Source: Marchantia polymorpha subsp. ruderalis | Lineage: Eukaryota > Streptophyta > Marchantiopsida > Marchantiales > Marchantiaceae | Length of the DNA: 64,000 nucleotides | Assembly: GCA_037833965.1 (NCBI GenBank) | Contig: AP031354.1 | Coordinates: 17,586,001-17,650,000, forward strand | Reading direction: 5' to 3' | In this document: piece after piece, positions 38,056 to 48,435 of the stretch | Layout of the letters: every line of letters begins with the position of its first letter | Numbering within the stretch: position 1 is the first letter of the stretch | Program-made: the position numbers and the translations under genes | Notes under the pieces: generated by a model | Told to the model about the DNA's origin: nothing | Databases searched by the model: none | What the model saw: the letters and a program-made list of their open reading frames with translations, nothing else

Positions 38056-39026
38056 GGTTCTTTCCCATCAGAAGTGCAGATCAGGAACCCATTTCCTTTG
38101 CGTGTTTGTGTCCTTGAGTTCTGTCACCACGCACGAGGAGTTACAACTTAGCGTTCCGCATTTTGTAGCTGAAGGCCTTCGGCCGAATGTTCAGAGCTAG
38201 TACATTGGTTAGAGACTTGAGTAGTTCGGATCTGCATCTGCGGGTGACTGCCGATGCTCAGAGCCAGTGACTAGTTAGATACTTGAACAGTTTTGCCCCT
38301 ACACCTTCGAGTGTTTCTTTCTGATTGTACTCCTTGGGATTTTTCCCCTGAATGCCAAAGTGAAGTTTTGCTACTTCGTGTAAGCCTTGGTTGTAAATTC
38401 AGGTTACGCTGCAGCAGGTGCCTTGAGGGTAACCCCTGTAGTATTTCTGGGAATGACAAGTGCCTGAGAATTCAAACTCTTCAATAGACTGTTGTTGTGT
38501 TACTGGAATGTTTCTCAGTGAGTCCTTCTGTGCGGACCTGTGTTCTCTGCGCGTTTTGTGAGTTGAGAGTGTTGTTCACCGCGTAGGAGTGACTTCGATC
38601 CGAAGTAGGCAGTCCAAACCGGGTTTGCTACACTAGCAGCAAGCTAGTGGAAGTGTTGTAAAAGCCGGATTTGGAAGTCACTGCCTGCAGCTTTGCCGAG
38701 TGTGCTCGCGAGAGACTTTCCCCCTGAAATCCTGAAGTAGAGGTCCTAACGGATCTCTGGGTTGTGTTCTGTAGTTTCAGGTGTGTGTGTGTGTGTGTGT
38801 GTGTGTTACGCTGCACTGTGCGACCTCCGAGTGCGCTCCGAGTGGACACTTGCAGTATTTCTGGGAGTGACAGTCGCCTGAGAATTCAAACTCATCAATA
38901 GTCTGTTAAACGTGACACTTTGTACCCTGTGTGTTCCTCTGTCCCTGTGGGTTCGACCTTTCTACCACTATATTGCAGTTTTAGCCTTTAGTGGGTTATT
39001 ACATAAGAAGCCGACAACTTCTTTTT

Positions 39027-39044
39027 TGGCGCCGCTGCCGGGGA
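39027..39044 (+). other. Primer-binding site, tRNA-Asp type (A')
   Basis: TGGCGCCGCTGCCGGGGA; spacer from the LTR end is one T longer than in A. Confidence 0.88.
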
Positions 39045-39090
39045 CAGTTGCGTCAACACCGGGGTTTTTACGAGCAGCCATGCTCGGTGA

Positions 39091-41925
39091 ATGTCAACTG
39101 GGGCTAGCGGGAGCAACCTAAGTGCTAGAGCTGTCCGCAGGTTCCGACGAGATTCAGAGAAGGCCGTGGAAGAGACACGGCGTCAAAACAAGAAAACACC
39201 AAAAAGAGTACCTAAGCCTAGTTCGGCCGACATCCTTGGGGAACCTACCCCCGGCGACTCGGAACCAAACTTGGTGCTTACAGTTCTACTAGATATTCCT
39301 TGCACGGACCCGCCTCGTGAAGTAGAACCGACCGCCCGAGAACCGTCGACAGACACACCGATGGCGGACGGACAAGCCAATGTGCGGCTACCTCAGCCGA
39401 TTACTAAACATTCCTACCCAAAGTATAAAGGGAGTGGGGATGACGACGATGCAGATTCATACATCAAGTTGTTCGAATCGGTGTCTATTGCCAATCGCGA
39501 GATCGCAGACGACGACCGACTAAGGATCTTTCCAAGCCTTCTGCGGAAGAAAGCGAGGAGTTGGTACAATCACGAGAGCATCGATCCGACTGGGTTGACA
39601 ACATGGGCCCAGCTAAAGGAGAAGTTCCTTCGCCGCTTCCGCGAGCTCGGCTACGACAGCCGGGTTTTGACAAAGTTACGTAATTTGCAGCGAGAGAAGA
39701 AGGAGAGTCTGCGTGACTACACTGAGAGATTTCTGGACCTCCTTGACAGAATACCGAAAACAGGACCAGGGTCCCCTTTCTCGGTACAACAAGCTGTGGA
39801 TTGGTACGTGACCGGTTTAACTCGGGAGATGGAGACTTTTTGCCGACGCAGCAAGTGCGACACTATTGAGGATGTGATTGCATCGGCAGAAGCCTTCGAA
39901 ACTTCCACTCTCAACCGAAGAGGGAGAGAGAGACGGGAGTCGAAGGAGCGAAAACCGAAGGGAGGGCGAAGACGACGTAGAGGTACAACTCCGTCATCGG
40001 AGGAATCGTCTTCGGACGTGAACCGTTCCTCATCCGAAGAAGAGGAAACCTCATCGTCGGAGGAGGAGAAGAAGAGGAAGAAGCATGGGGCAGCGAAGAA
40101 AAAGGGCACCCGACGAGTGACTACGGACAGAGCGCCGGGAGACATAGCCTCGAAGATGGAGACCCTTGTGAAGGACTTCGCCGATCTCAAGGTTCAAGTG
40201 GTAGGCGGGCATGATCGCCGAAAATCACCCGGGAGAGTGCGAGCGAACTTATGGTGTACTACGTGCGGGGCGGTGGGACATGCAAACACCGAGTGCCTTA
40301 CCACCCGTCCGTCATATCCAGTCAACGCAGTAGAGTGGGCACAACCGTACTATGGAGAGCACCCCCAATACTATGGAGAGGCTAGCGAAGAGACAGCCTA
40401 CGCCGTCCAGTCGGTTCCTGCCCCTACTGCAGTTTCAGCAATGCAAGTCCCACGATATCATCCGGTGGATCGGGCCACTACAGTACCCGTGAGGCGGAGA
40501 GCACCTCCAGGGACGTTTGACCCACCGCCACCGCGAGCTTGTTATAATTGTGGGGAAGTTGGACACTTCTCACCGCAGTGTCCCCATCCAAAAAGGCGAA
40601 ACGATTATGTTCCGACATGTAGTAATTGCAAGAAGACCGGGCATATTGCGCCAGAGTGTGATCAGCCACCAGTCCCTCGGCCAGCGGTACGATTTGTGAA
40701 CCCTCCTGCCAAGGAGGACGTCCAAGTTAACCAGGTCGAAGTAGGATCAGACAGGGATGACGAAGACGAAGAATGGCCGGCTGAAGAGGTTATGTGCGCA
40801 CGGGTCGAAACTCGTAGTTCCAAGAAATCGAAGGAGCAAGAGCGTGACACTCGCAAGCACGAACGGAGAACCGACGACCGGACGGGAAAAGGGAAGGAGA
40901 AGACATCCAGCAAGTCCGACTTGCGACCTGCACGGAAGTCTTCGGCTACGCGAGAGGCACCAGCAGTACGCCCCCAGACAGCAGTCGAGGACGAGCCAGT
41001 ACGCTTGCTGAAACGGGACTATGCTCCGGATATCCGCAACGAGGTAACCAACCTGTTGAAGGAAGCGATCCGCACTCAAAAAGACCCACAGCGGCCAGAC
41101 TTGACATCCTCCCTTTGGGCGAAGTTGGCAGCCACCGTGGAACCTCGCAGAGCGTCGCCGCAGACCCAGGCGACCCAACGCGCCCACTATGACTTGGTCG
41201 AAGATCTCGGGAGTCGAAAAGTGAACATCACGTTCAAGCAGCTCTTGGAGGACAATAAGACGTATCGGAGAATGTTGATGCTTTCGCTACGGCATCCGCG
41301 GAAGCCGCGCGCATCCACCTCCTCTCAAGTATATCAAGTGGAGAGCGAAGACCAAGGGCCACCAGAGATCGATGTGGAAATAGCCGGGTGTTGTGTACGC
41401 AGGGTGCCAATCGACTCTGGATCAGGAGTCAACATAATGACGGAGGATACCGCGAGAGCCTTGGGGTTCAGTCAATACGAACCCTCGAAGCGTGTGTTGA
41501 GATTAGCGGATCAGACGCGGAGAATGCCTGCAGGTATGCTGCGCAATGTCAAGACAATCATCGGGGGTGCGGACTTTCGGTTGACGTATATCATCCTTCA
41601 ACCGATGATGAAGCAGGGCTATGACGTTCTGCTCGGGCGACCATGGCTATATGGCGCACAAGTCAGATGTGACTGGCGAAGGCATCGCCTTAAGTTTCCC
41701 CATCCTTCGGAACCGACCAAAACCATTACGGTGCCCTGGAATAGGGTCAGACACGAAGGAGAGACCCCATCGACAAGTGCAGGTTACACATCGGGCGGGG
41801 ACAGTGAGTCGACCGCGCGATCGGATTCCAGTGGTACCGAATCCGATTATTTTGTGGGATTCGTTGCCTGCTGTTCGGTGGGAGAAGAAGAAGAGCCGGA
41901 AGCTATTCAGCCGGAAGACGAATAG
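39091..41925 (+). CDS. gag: Gag-protease of A' (944 aa, intact)
   Basis: Same domain order as in A and B, with all three CCHC knuckles and the DSGSG protease motif. It has a one-residue insertion near residue 692 (QTQATQ in place of TPATQ) and about thirty scattered substitutions. It ends at UAG in the same readthrough context. Confidence 0.9.
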   Translation: MSTGASGSNLSARAVRRFRRDSEKAVEETRRQNKKTPKRVPKPSSADILGEPTPGDSEPNLVLTVLLDIPCTDPPREVEPTAREPSTDTPMADGQANVRLPQPITKHSYPKYKGSGDDDDADSYIKLFESVSIANREIADDDRLRIFPSLLRKKARSWYNHESIDPTGLTTWAQLKEKFLRRFRELGYDSRVLTKLRNLQREKKESLRDYTERFLDLLDRIPKTGPGSPFSVQQAVDWYVTGLTREMETFCRRSKCDTIEDVIASAEAFETSTLNRRGRERRESKERKPKGGRRRRRGTTPSSEESSSDVNRSSSEEEETSSSEEEKKRKKHGAAKKKGTRRVTTDRAPGDIASKMETLVKDFADLKVQVVGGHDRRKSPGRVRANLWCTTCGAVGHANTECLTTRPSYPVNAVEWAQPYYGEHPQYYGEASEETAYAVQSVPAPTAVSAMQVPRYHPVDRATTVPVRRRAPPGTFDPPPPRACYNCGEVGHFSPQCPHPKRRNDYVPTCSNCKKTGHIAPECDQPPVPRPAVRFVNPPAKEDVQVNQVEVGSDRDDEDEEWPAEEVMCARVETRSSKKSKEQERDTRKHERRTDDRTGKGKEKTSSKSDLRPARKSSATREAPAVRPQTAVEDEPVRLLKRDYAPDIRNEVTNLLKEAIRTQKDPQRPDLTSSLWAKLAATVEPRRASPQTQATQRAHYDLVEDLGSRKVNITFKQLLEDNKTYRRMLMLSLRHPRKPRASTSSQVYQVESEDQGPPEIDVEIAGCCVRRVPIDSGSGVNIMTEDTARALGFSQYEPSKRVLRLADQTRRMPAGMLRNVKTIIGGADFRLTYIILQPMMKQGYDVLLGRPWLYGAQVRCDWRRHRLKFPHPSEPTKTITVPWNRVRHEGETPSTSAGYTSGGDSESTARSDSSGTESDYFVGFVACCSVGEEEEPEAIQPEDE

Positions 41926-41931
41926 CAATTA
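41923..41931 (+). promoter_or_regulatory. Leaky-stop site between gag-PR and pol, A'
   Basis: TAG CAA TTA, unchanged although the flanking frames have diverged; the GGGACTG/CAGTCCC pairing is also kept. Confidence 0.75.
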
Positions 41932-41934
41932 ACT

Positions 41935-42998
41935 GTGGGACTGGGAAGGAGTGAGACGAGTCACACCGAGGGCATTGTCGACCCTAGTGACTGTCACGAA
42001 GTACAACTCAGTCCCGACAAGTGCTTGAAGGTATCAAGCGCAGTGAGAGGAGACGAGCTAAGGAAAGTACAGGCATTCCTTAGCCATTATGTCGACGTCT
42101 TCGCCTGGAAGATCGAAGACATGAAGGGGATACCTGCACGGTATGGGGAACACCGTATCGATTTACTGGACGACTCAGTACCCATACGACAGCGCCAGTA
42201 TCGCCTCAAGTCAAAATACTCCTTGCTAGTTAAGGAGGAGATAGATAAGTACTTGAGTGTTGGTATTATTTACCCTGTGCTCAGCAGTGAGTGGGTGTCG
42301 CCGATTGTTATCGTACCCAAGAAGTTGACGGGTAAGATACGAGTGTGTCAGGATTTCCGGAAGTTGAATGCAGCAACACGCAAGGATCATCACCCGTTAC
42401 CATTCACGGATGCCATTCTAGACCATGTCGCAGGACATGAATGTTATAGCTTCCTAGATGGGTTCTCAGGTTACAATCAGGTGTCTATCCGGGAACAGGA
42501 CAAGGATAAAACTACGTTCACAACCGACTGGGGAACTTACGCATACCACAAGATGCCCTTCGGTCTGTGCAACGCGCCTGCCACCTTTCAACGGATGATG
42601 ACCAATATCTTCCAGGAACAACTGAGGAAGTTCCTGGAAATATTCATAGATGACTTCTGTGTCTTTGGGAAGCGGTCTGAACACCTAAGTCACTTGAAGC
42701 AGACCTTCGATAAATGTAGAGAGAGCAGTTTATCACTGCATCCCGAGAAGTGCTTTTTCTTTATGACTAGTGGGATCTTGTTGGGTCATCGGGTCTCGGC
42801 AGACGGCATTGCGGTGGACATCGAGAAGGTCAAGGTTATACTCGAGCTTGAGCCACCCACGAATCTAAGAGAGCTGCGAGCATTCCTGGGTCATGTGGGC
42901 TACTACCGAAGATTCATACACCTTTATGCAATACTGGCGGCGGACCTGACCAAGTTGTTGAAGAAGGACGAGCCTTATGCTTGGGGTGCGAACCAGCA
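41935..42998 (+). pseudogene. pol: Pol of A', 5' part, split by solo LTR E
   Basis: Encodes the RT domain up to the start of RNase H (~354 residues, FIDD intact) and stops at the E insertion; a further 41 bp of pol lie at 48395-48435. The last five bases before E are the target duplication CAGCA. Confidence 0.9.
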
Positions 42999-43944
42999 TG
43001 TAATAACCCACTAAAGGCTAAAACTGCAATATAGTGGTAGAAAGGTCGAACCCACAGGGACAGAGGAACACACGGGGTACAAAGTGTCACGTTTTAACAG
43101 ACTATTGAGGAGTTTGAATTCTCAGGCAACTGTCACTCCCAGAAATACTGCAAGTGTCCACTCGGAGCGCACTCGGAGGTCGCACAGTGCAGCGTAACAC
43201 ACACACACACACACACACCTGAAACTACAGAAACACAACCCAGAGATCCGATAGGACCTCTACTTCAAGATTTCAGGGGGAAAGTCTCTCGCGAGCACAC
43301 TCGGCAAAGCTGCGGGCAGTGACTTCCAACTCCGGCTTTTACAACACTTCCACCAGCTTGCTGCTAGTGTAGGAAACCCGGTTTGGACTGCCTACTTCGG
43401 ATCGAAGTCACTCCTACGCGGTGAACAACACTCTCAACTCACAAAACGCGCAGAGAACACAGGTCCGCACTGAAGGACTCACTGTGAAACATTCCAGTAA
43501 CACAACAACAGTCTATTGAAGAGTTTGAATTCTCAGGCACTTGTCATTCCCAGAAATACTACAGGGGTTACCCTCAAGGCACCTGCTGCAGCGTAACCTG
43601 AATTTACAACCAAGGCTTACACGAAGTAGCAAAACTTCACTTTGGCATTCAGGGGAAAAATCCCAAGGAGTACAATCAGAAAGAAACACTCGAAGGTGTA
43701 GGGGCGAAACTGTTCAAGTATCTAACTAGTCACTGGCTCTGAGCATCGGCAGTCACCCGCAGGTGCAGATCCGAACTACTCAAGTCTCTAACCAATGTAC
43801 TAGCTCTTAACATTCGGCCGCAGGCCTTCAGCTACAAAATGCGGAACGCTAAGTTGTAACTCCTCGTGCGTGGTGACAGAACCCAAGGACACAAACGCGC
43901 AAAGGAAATGGGTTCCTGATCTGCACTTCTGATGGGAAAGAACC

Positions 43945-43973
43945 CCAGGCAAAACGCCTGGAACTATTTTATA
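43945..43973 (-). promoter_or_regulatory. LTR core promoter: TATA box and hairpin (E)
   Basis: Minus strand TATAAAATA (43965-43973) and hairpin CCAGGC-GTTTT-GCCTGG (43945-43961). Confidence 0.7.
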
Positions 43974-44009
43974 CCTTCTAAGTCCTACCTAACACTACAC
44001 TGCACTACG

Positions 44010-47000
44010 CTACACGCCTGCACGGAACCACGCTACACTACACTCCGCGGAACCTGTACTACGTCTCCTGCGCGGCCGACCGCCGCGCACTAACTCCCTA
44101 CCCTGCCAATCTTCCGCTCGACTGCGCAGTCCCAACCTCTGCAACGCCGCGGACACCTCCCCTTCGAGGGCGGACATGGTATCCTGTGCCTTCGACAGAA
44201 AGGCTTCGAGCTTCTTTGCTACCTTCCGCCGACTCCTACTGTCGCCTGACAACAACCCGGCTGCGCGCAATTCAAACTCACGCAGTGTGAGTTTCTCCTG
44301 CGCCTTCACTTCCCAGTGGGCGTAGCCCCTGAGACAGTGGGCGACTCGCCTCGCCGTCTCCACCTTCGTGCGATCCGCCTCCTTCCTGCGATCCTCTTCA
44401 ATCATCACTAATTGCGATTCGGCTTCAGCACGTTGCGCTCTCAATTCGCCACACTCTGACTGCAACCTGCGGATTAATTCTTCATCCGCCTGCCGTGCGA
44501 GCTGACATTGTTCCAACAACCGCGTCTGTCGCACGAGCTCCTCTGACAAAATCCGATTCTGGGCCTGCTCAGAATTGAGTGCTTCCTTGACCTTCACCTG
44601 CTCCTTGGTGAGCTCGCCCAGTTTCTCATCCTTCATCTTCTCGGTGTGCTTGTAGAACTTCTGATTAAGCTTGTACTGACCCCACAAGCACGCATGCTTC
44701 TCTTTCAAGTCCCTCAACTCCTGGTCCACTCTAGCTAATAGCTTGCTGGTGTGGACTTTAGTGCGAGTCCGCCTGCGCACTAACTCGATGTAAGATCCCG
44801 GCTGGAGTGGGTCGGCGTATTTATCGACCTTGCGATCCAAGTACCGCAGCAACGGAATCACCTGCTCAGAGAGCGCCGCCGCCGGCGCTCCAACAATTTC
44901 CTCCTCCTCCTCCTCGGTGTCTTCTGCTCCTGACATTTCTTCCGTGGAGCCTCCGTCGTCATCATCCGAGTGGAGAATTTCAGTCGCCATTGATTGCGTC
45001 GGCGACTGCCCCGAGTGGGGCTGCACGTCGTCGACGTGTGCTGCCTGCGAAGGCACGGCTGCAGCCTCGCTGCTCGTCGCCAAAATGTCTAAGGCGGAAG
45101 GCGAATGTACCCGAGCGGCATCCCCGTCGCTCGCTTGTTGATTGTCTACCGCATCCTCTCTGCCGTCGTCGTCCGCCGCAGAAGGCGATTGAGCGGAAGG
45201 TGGCTGCGCGGGGTTGGATTGCGCATCGCGCATCGAGATTTCATCCCGCGGACAGTCACTCCGCTCCTCCGTCTGCTGCTCCCTTGATCGGTCCGTGGGG
45301 ACTGTGCCCGGCCCGTGCGCAGGCGCATTTGCCGGCGCCTTGTCCGTCGCAGGCGTAGCGCCGCGGACATCTATCGCCGAAGGCGACATGGCCGGGGGCC
45401 GCACGCCCGATGTTCCTTGGCCTATAGGCCCTACCGCCGAAGGCGCATCTATCGGCGGACTTCCCGCCGATGGTGCGGCCTCCGCACGCTCTCTGCTCGT
45501 ATCTCCTCGGCTCGAAGGCCCTGGCGCCGAAGGCGCAAATTGCGGCGCGTGGTGCGCCGGAGGGTCTGGCCCCGAGGGCCGGTGTCTCGTAGGCGGTTCT
45601 TCCGCCGGCTCCTTCCCCTTCCTACGTTGGAACGGGGGTGATTCTTGCCTGTGCACAGGCGGCACGTGTGGAGGGGTCCTGTGCACAGGCGACCTGTGCA
45701 CAGGTGAGCGCCTGTGCACAGGCGGACTGCTCCTTCCCACGCGTAAGCGTAGGTCCACGTCCACTTGTATTCGCCGGTCCGCGGAGGCTCGTCCGTCCGC
45801 GGAGGTTCGCCTGTGCGCAAACGGAACATCTGTCCGCATCGCACGTGGTAACTCCGGAGGCCCTTGGCCCGTAGGCGGCCTCTCTCCCGACGAGGTTGCA
45901 GCGTGGCCCGTTGCTCCTGCGGTCGTCCGCGCTTCCTCTCGCCTCTCTGGCGACGCACTTCCTATCTCCGTCGCAATTGTCGCCGTGTCTGCACTGTCAG
46001 CTGGCAACACCAGTCTGCGTGCCTTCTGCTTCGGCCGGCTGTATGGCTCGCACAGCGGCCGCGGTCGAATGGGAGCAGAGGGTTCTTGATGTTGCTCCTC
46101 TTCGGACTCTTCCCTCCATCGCCGCTTCCGCGGCACTCGCGCTGCAGGGGTGTGTCTCCCTTCGTCCCTCCGTCTTGATGGGGTAGAAGTCGGTGACTCC
46201 TCTGCATCAGTATCGACCTCGTTCTCCCGCACATACTTCCCGGGATGGTCGATGGACAATGGCGGAAAATGTTCAAGCTCCGCCGCTGTCAGACAATTCC
46301 GCTGTCGATAAAAATTGATGAGGAAAGGAGAAAGATGGTTTAGAGTTCCCCCCTTCTCCTCAAACGCGTGCTGTCGCATCACCCTGTGCAAGATGCTCGC
46401 CCAGTGAATTGGAGTTCCCTCGATGACGCACTCCACAAAAGAGACCTGCCACAATGTGATGTAGCAGGCGCGGTGCGGCTGCAGTAATTGCATCAGCGCC
46501 GCGGACAAAGTCCGGCGAAATCGATCCTTGTAATCACGGGTCCTGTACCCATTCTTGGTAGACCTCCCGGTCTTGAACAGCTCCACAAATTGCGCCTCTT
46601 CTTGCTTGGTCACCTTGATGCTCTCACTGTCGAAAAGGAGATGCCCTGGCATGCCAGCACATCTTCCCAACGCCTGCGCCCAATCTTGGACTGTCCACCG
46701 GTCAACATGCGGACGCAATCCGCGCGAGGGTGGTCCCTGTGGCTCTAGCCATTCGCGCACCATATTCGCACAGATGTAATTCCATCCCCATAGCAAGAAA
46801 TCGAGCTTTCTTGCTATTAAGCGCTCCTCGAAAGCGCGCAGCCCGTTCTGCGGCAGGCGAAGTGGCACCATCCGCAATCTGCTCGGTCTCGTCATTGCGT
46901 TCCTGGGGTTCGCTCGCCCGCTCATTCTACTTCCGCACTGCCCGCGCTTCTTTCTCTCTCGGCAAACTCTAATCGCTCTCAATTCCAAATCACGCGCACT

Positions 47001-47147
47001 CACTTCTCCCTCAATCAACAAGAAATCTCCTGTGCGACGACGTCGAGAATGTTCCGCAGCCAGCAGATGGATGCGCGCAGCGCGCACAAGAGATTGGAAT
47101 CGCGAATTCAAGAATGGGACGTTCTCCGCCGCCCGGTCGAAGGTCAT
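44010..47147 (-). CDS. U3-encoded ORF, family-1 version (1045 aa), solo LTR E
   Basis: Intact frame with the same plan as in element A: conserved block LDFLLWGWN to HLSPFLINFYR, PVHR/PSA-rich middle, acidic patch, LLRYLDRK, coiled coil, RRRRSTGSAECS tail. It is a few residues shorter, with one fewer PVHR unit among the differences. A solo LTR with its own TATA box downstream of the ORF cannot transcribe the ORF from that promoter, so any expression would need an upstream promoter. Alternative start Met85 (near 46895). Function unknown. Confidence 0.78.
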   Translation of the reverse strand: MTFDRAAENVPFLNSRFQSLVRAARIHLLAAEHSRRRRTGDFLLIEGEVSARDLELRAIRVCRERKKRGQCGSRMSGRANPRNAMTRPSRLRMVPLRLPQNGLRAFEERLIARKLDFLLWGWNYICANMVREWLEPQGPPSRGLRPHVDRWTVQDWAQALGRCAGMPGHLLFDSESIKVTKQEEAQFVELFKTGRSTKNGYRTRDYKDRFRRTLSAALMQLLQPHRACYITLWQVSFVECVIEGTPIHWASILHRVMRQHAFEEKGGTLNHLSPFLINFYRQRNCLTAAELEHFPPLSIDHPGKYVRENEVDTDAEESPTSTPSRRRDEGRHTPAARVPRKRRWREESEEEQHQEPSAPIRPRPLCEPYSRPKQKARRLVLPADSADTATIATEIGSASPERREEARTTAGATGHAATSSGERPPTGQGPPELPRAMRTDVPFAHRRTSADGRASADRRIQVDVDLRLRVGRSSPPVHRRSPVHRSPVHRTPPHVPPVHRQESPPFQRRKGKEPAEEPPTRHRPSGPDPPAHHAPQFAPSAPGPSSRGDTSRERAEAAPSAGSPPIDAPSAVGPIGQGTSGVRPPAMSPSAIDVRGATPATDKAPANAPAHGPGTVPTDRSREQQTEERSDCPRDEISMRDAQSNPAQPPSAQSPSAADDDGREDAVDNQQASDGDAARVHSPSALDILATSSEAAAVPSQAAHVDDVQPHSGQSPTQSMATEILHSDDDDGGSTEEMSGAEDTEEEEEEIVGAPAAALSEQVIPLLRYLDRKVDKYADPLQPGSYIELVRRRTRTKVHTSKLLARVDQELRDLKEKHACLWGQYKLNQKFYKHTEKMKDEKLGELTKEQVKVKEALNSEQAQNRILSEELVRQTRLLEQCQLARQADEELIRRLQSECGELRAQRAEAESQLVMIEEDRRKEADRTKVETARRVAHCLRGYAHWEVKAQEKLTLREFELRAAGLLSGDSRSRRKVAKKLEAFLSKAQDTMSALEGEVSAALQRLGLRSRAEDWQGRELVRGGRPRRRRSTGSAECSVAWFRAGV

Positions 47148-48394
47148 GGTCGGCTCTTGGTCGTGAAGAACGTCTCACTTGATGGCCGCGCCGGCTGTAC
47201 GCTGGAACGGTCTTCGCTCTCACGCGCGGCTTCACGCTCCGCCGTCGTCGATTAAACTCTCACGCTCGAATTGGCGGATTTGAACTCCGCGAGCGTGTCA
47301 CCCTGCGGACATTCGGGCGTAGCGCCGAAGGCGAGTTTTCCGCCTTGCGCGGTACACTTGTTCGTACCGCCCCTCGGCCAATCCCCCTCGGCCTTGACGC
47401 GTGTGTCCGCATGTCGGACAAAAGTTCAACTCCTGCCTGTGCGCAGGCAGGAGCCTCGGCGGATTTTCCGCCGGTGCGGAACTTGAACATCCTCCTGTGC
47501 ACAGGCGTTCGCCTGTGCGCAGGCGAATTCCGTACGCTACGTTGCGCTGGCGCGGAAGGCGTTGACCGTGGTCAGCCGTCTCCGTCCAGTCTGTCCGTTC
47601 CTTGTCTCTCCGTCGGCGCTTCCGCCGCCGCAACTCCGTCCGTCCAAGAGCGCATCCACCCTTCCCGTCCGCATGGTCCGTACCAATTTGATTACTCTGG
47701 CGGCTCTTCCGACGTACGCGGCGCTGCGCTGGCGCGGAAGGCGCCGTACACTTTCTACCTCACAAGGCGCATTTCTAGGGCCCAAGGCGGGTTTCCCGCC
47801 GACGCTGAAGTGCCTGTGCACAGGCGAACGCCTGTGCGTAGGCGGACTTCGCGCCTTCCCTAACCCTACTTCGCCTGTGCACAGGCGAACGCCTTCGTCC
47901 GCGCATAGGACAAAACTTGATTCCCCCTTCCGCGTAGGCGGAATTCGCGCCGGTGGCGAACTCCTTCCGCCGTAGGCGACCGCCTCCGTTTCTTCCAGTA
48001 GCGATAACTCCCTAAGTCCTCGTCCGTTCCAAGCGTTCTTGGGCTCGTTGGAATCAGTGCGTCGAGCTCTTTCCAACAGGATCCTAACTTGGTCAAGGCG
48101 CCTGAGGGTTGACCTAATTATGGAGGGTTTCCCTACAGCCGCGGACGCAACCTCCGAAGGCGGGTTTTGCGCCTTGCGCCGTAGAGATCCTAACTGCAGA
48201 ACTCGCAGGGAGGGTGGTGCCTGTCCTTACTGCGGCACCCCAAATCCCAGATTCTACAAGATCCCTCGAGAATCCCCGCGATCTTCCGGATTCACTCTGT
48301 TTTGATGTACCGAAGGCTATTTGCAATGCTGCCAGGGTACAGTTTTCCAAAAATGTTTTAATTTCCTCAAAATTGCCAAAAGTGGGGTACCACA

Positions 48395-48435
48395 CAGCAG
48401 TCAGCATTTGAGGCTCTTAAAGCGAAACTCACGAC
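48395..48435 (+). pseudogene. pol: Pol fragment of A' right of LTR E
   Basis: Continues the pol frame after the CAGCA duplication for 41 bp (AFEALKAKLTT) and then ends abruptly at the junction with LTR remnant H. Confidence 0.85.

Larger units (their letters stand above)
22390..39003 (+). mobile_element. Element A: full-length family-1 retrotransposon (16.6 kb)
   Basis: Plus strand: LTR 22390-27796, PBS, gag-PR, UAG, pol, polypurine tract, LTR 33592-39003. The two LTRs differ at only about nine bases over the first 5 kb, so insertion was recent, but differences cluster near 38.6-38.8 kb. Pol is defective (nonsense codon and frameshift). The right LTR is followed directly by a second PBS and gag (A'), giving LTR-internal-LTR-internal. 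A lies inside the 5' LTR of B. Confidence 0.92.
33592..39003 (+). repeat. Element A right LTR, shared with A' (5412 bp)
   Basis: Same limits as the left LTR. The first ~5 kb are almost identical to the left LTR, but about nine further differences, including CTCGCGAG in place of CTTGAGAG, fall within roughly 38.62-38.80 kb. There the sequence resembles solo LTR E instead, suggesting a chimeric LTR. Non-coding parts (33592-34837 and 37991-39003) hold the same palindromic repeats, promoter and duplicated R-U5 block as the left LTR, with a longer TG tract near 38780-38807. Confidence 0.93.
42999..48394 (-). repeat. Solo LTR E, family 1 (5396 bp), target duplication CAGCA
   Basis: Begins TGTAATAACCC and ends GGGGTACCACA on the plus strand, flanked by CAGCA at 42994-42998 and 48395-48399; the uninterrupted pol sequence has a single CAGCA. 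It has no internal region, so it is a solo LTR left after LTR-LTR recombination. Non-coding R-U5 (42999-44009) has an AC microsatellite (about 43197-43219) and two block copies 411 bp apart (43096 and 43507). Non-coding U3 (47148-48394) holds the palindromic repeats. Confidence 0.95.
39004..48435 (+). mobile_element. Element A': second internal region in tandem, truncated and split by LTR E
   Basis: PBS, gag-PR, UAG and the first part of pol follow directly after A's right LTR. Pol is interrupted at 42998 by LTR E and resumes at 48395 for only 41 bp, then joins unrelated LTR sequence (H) at about 48435. The 3' half of pol and the third LTR are lost. It differs from A by scattered substitutions, so it is a separate copy joined by recombination between LTRs rather than a duplication of A. 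Confidence 0.88.
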
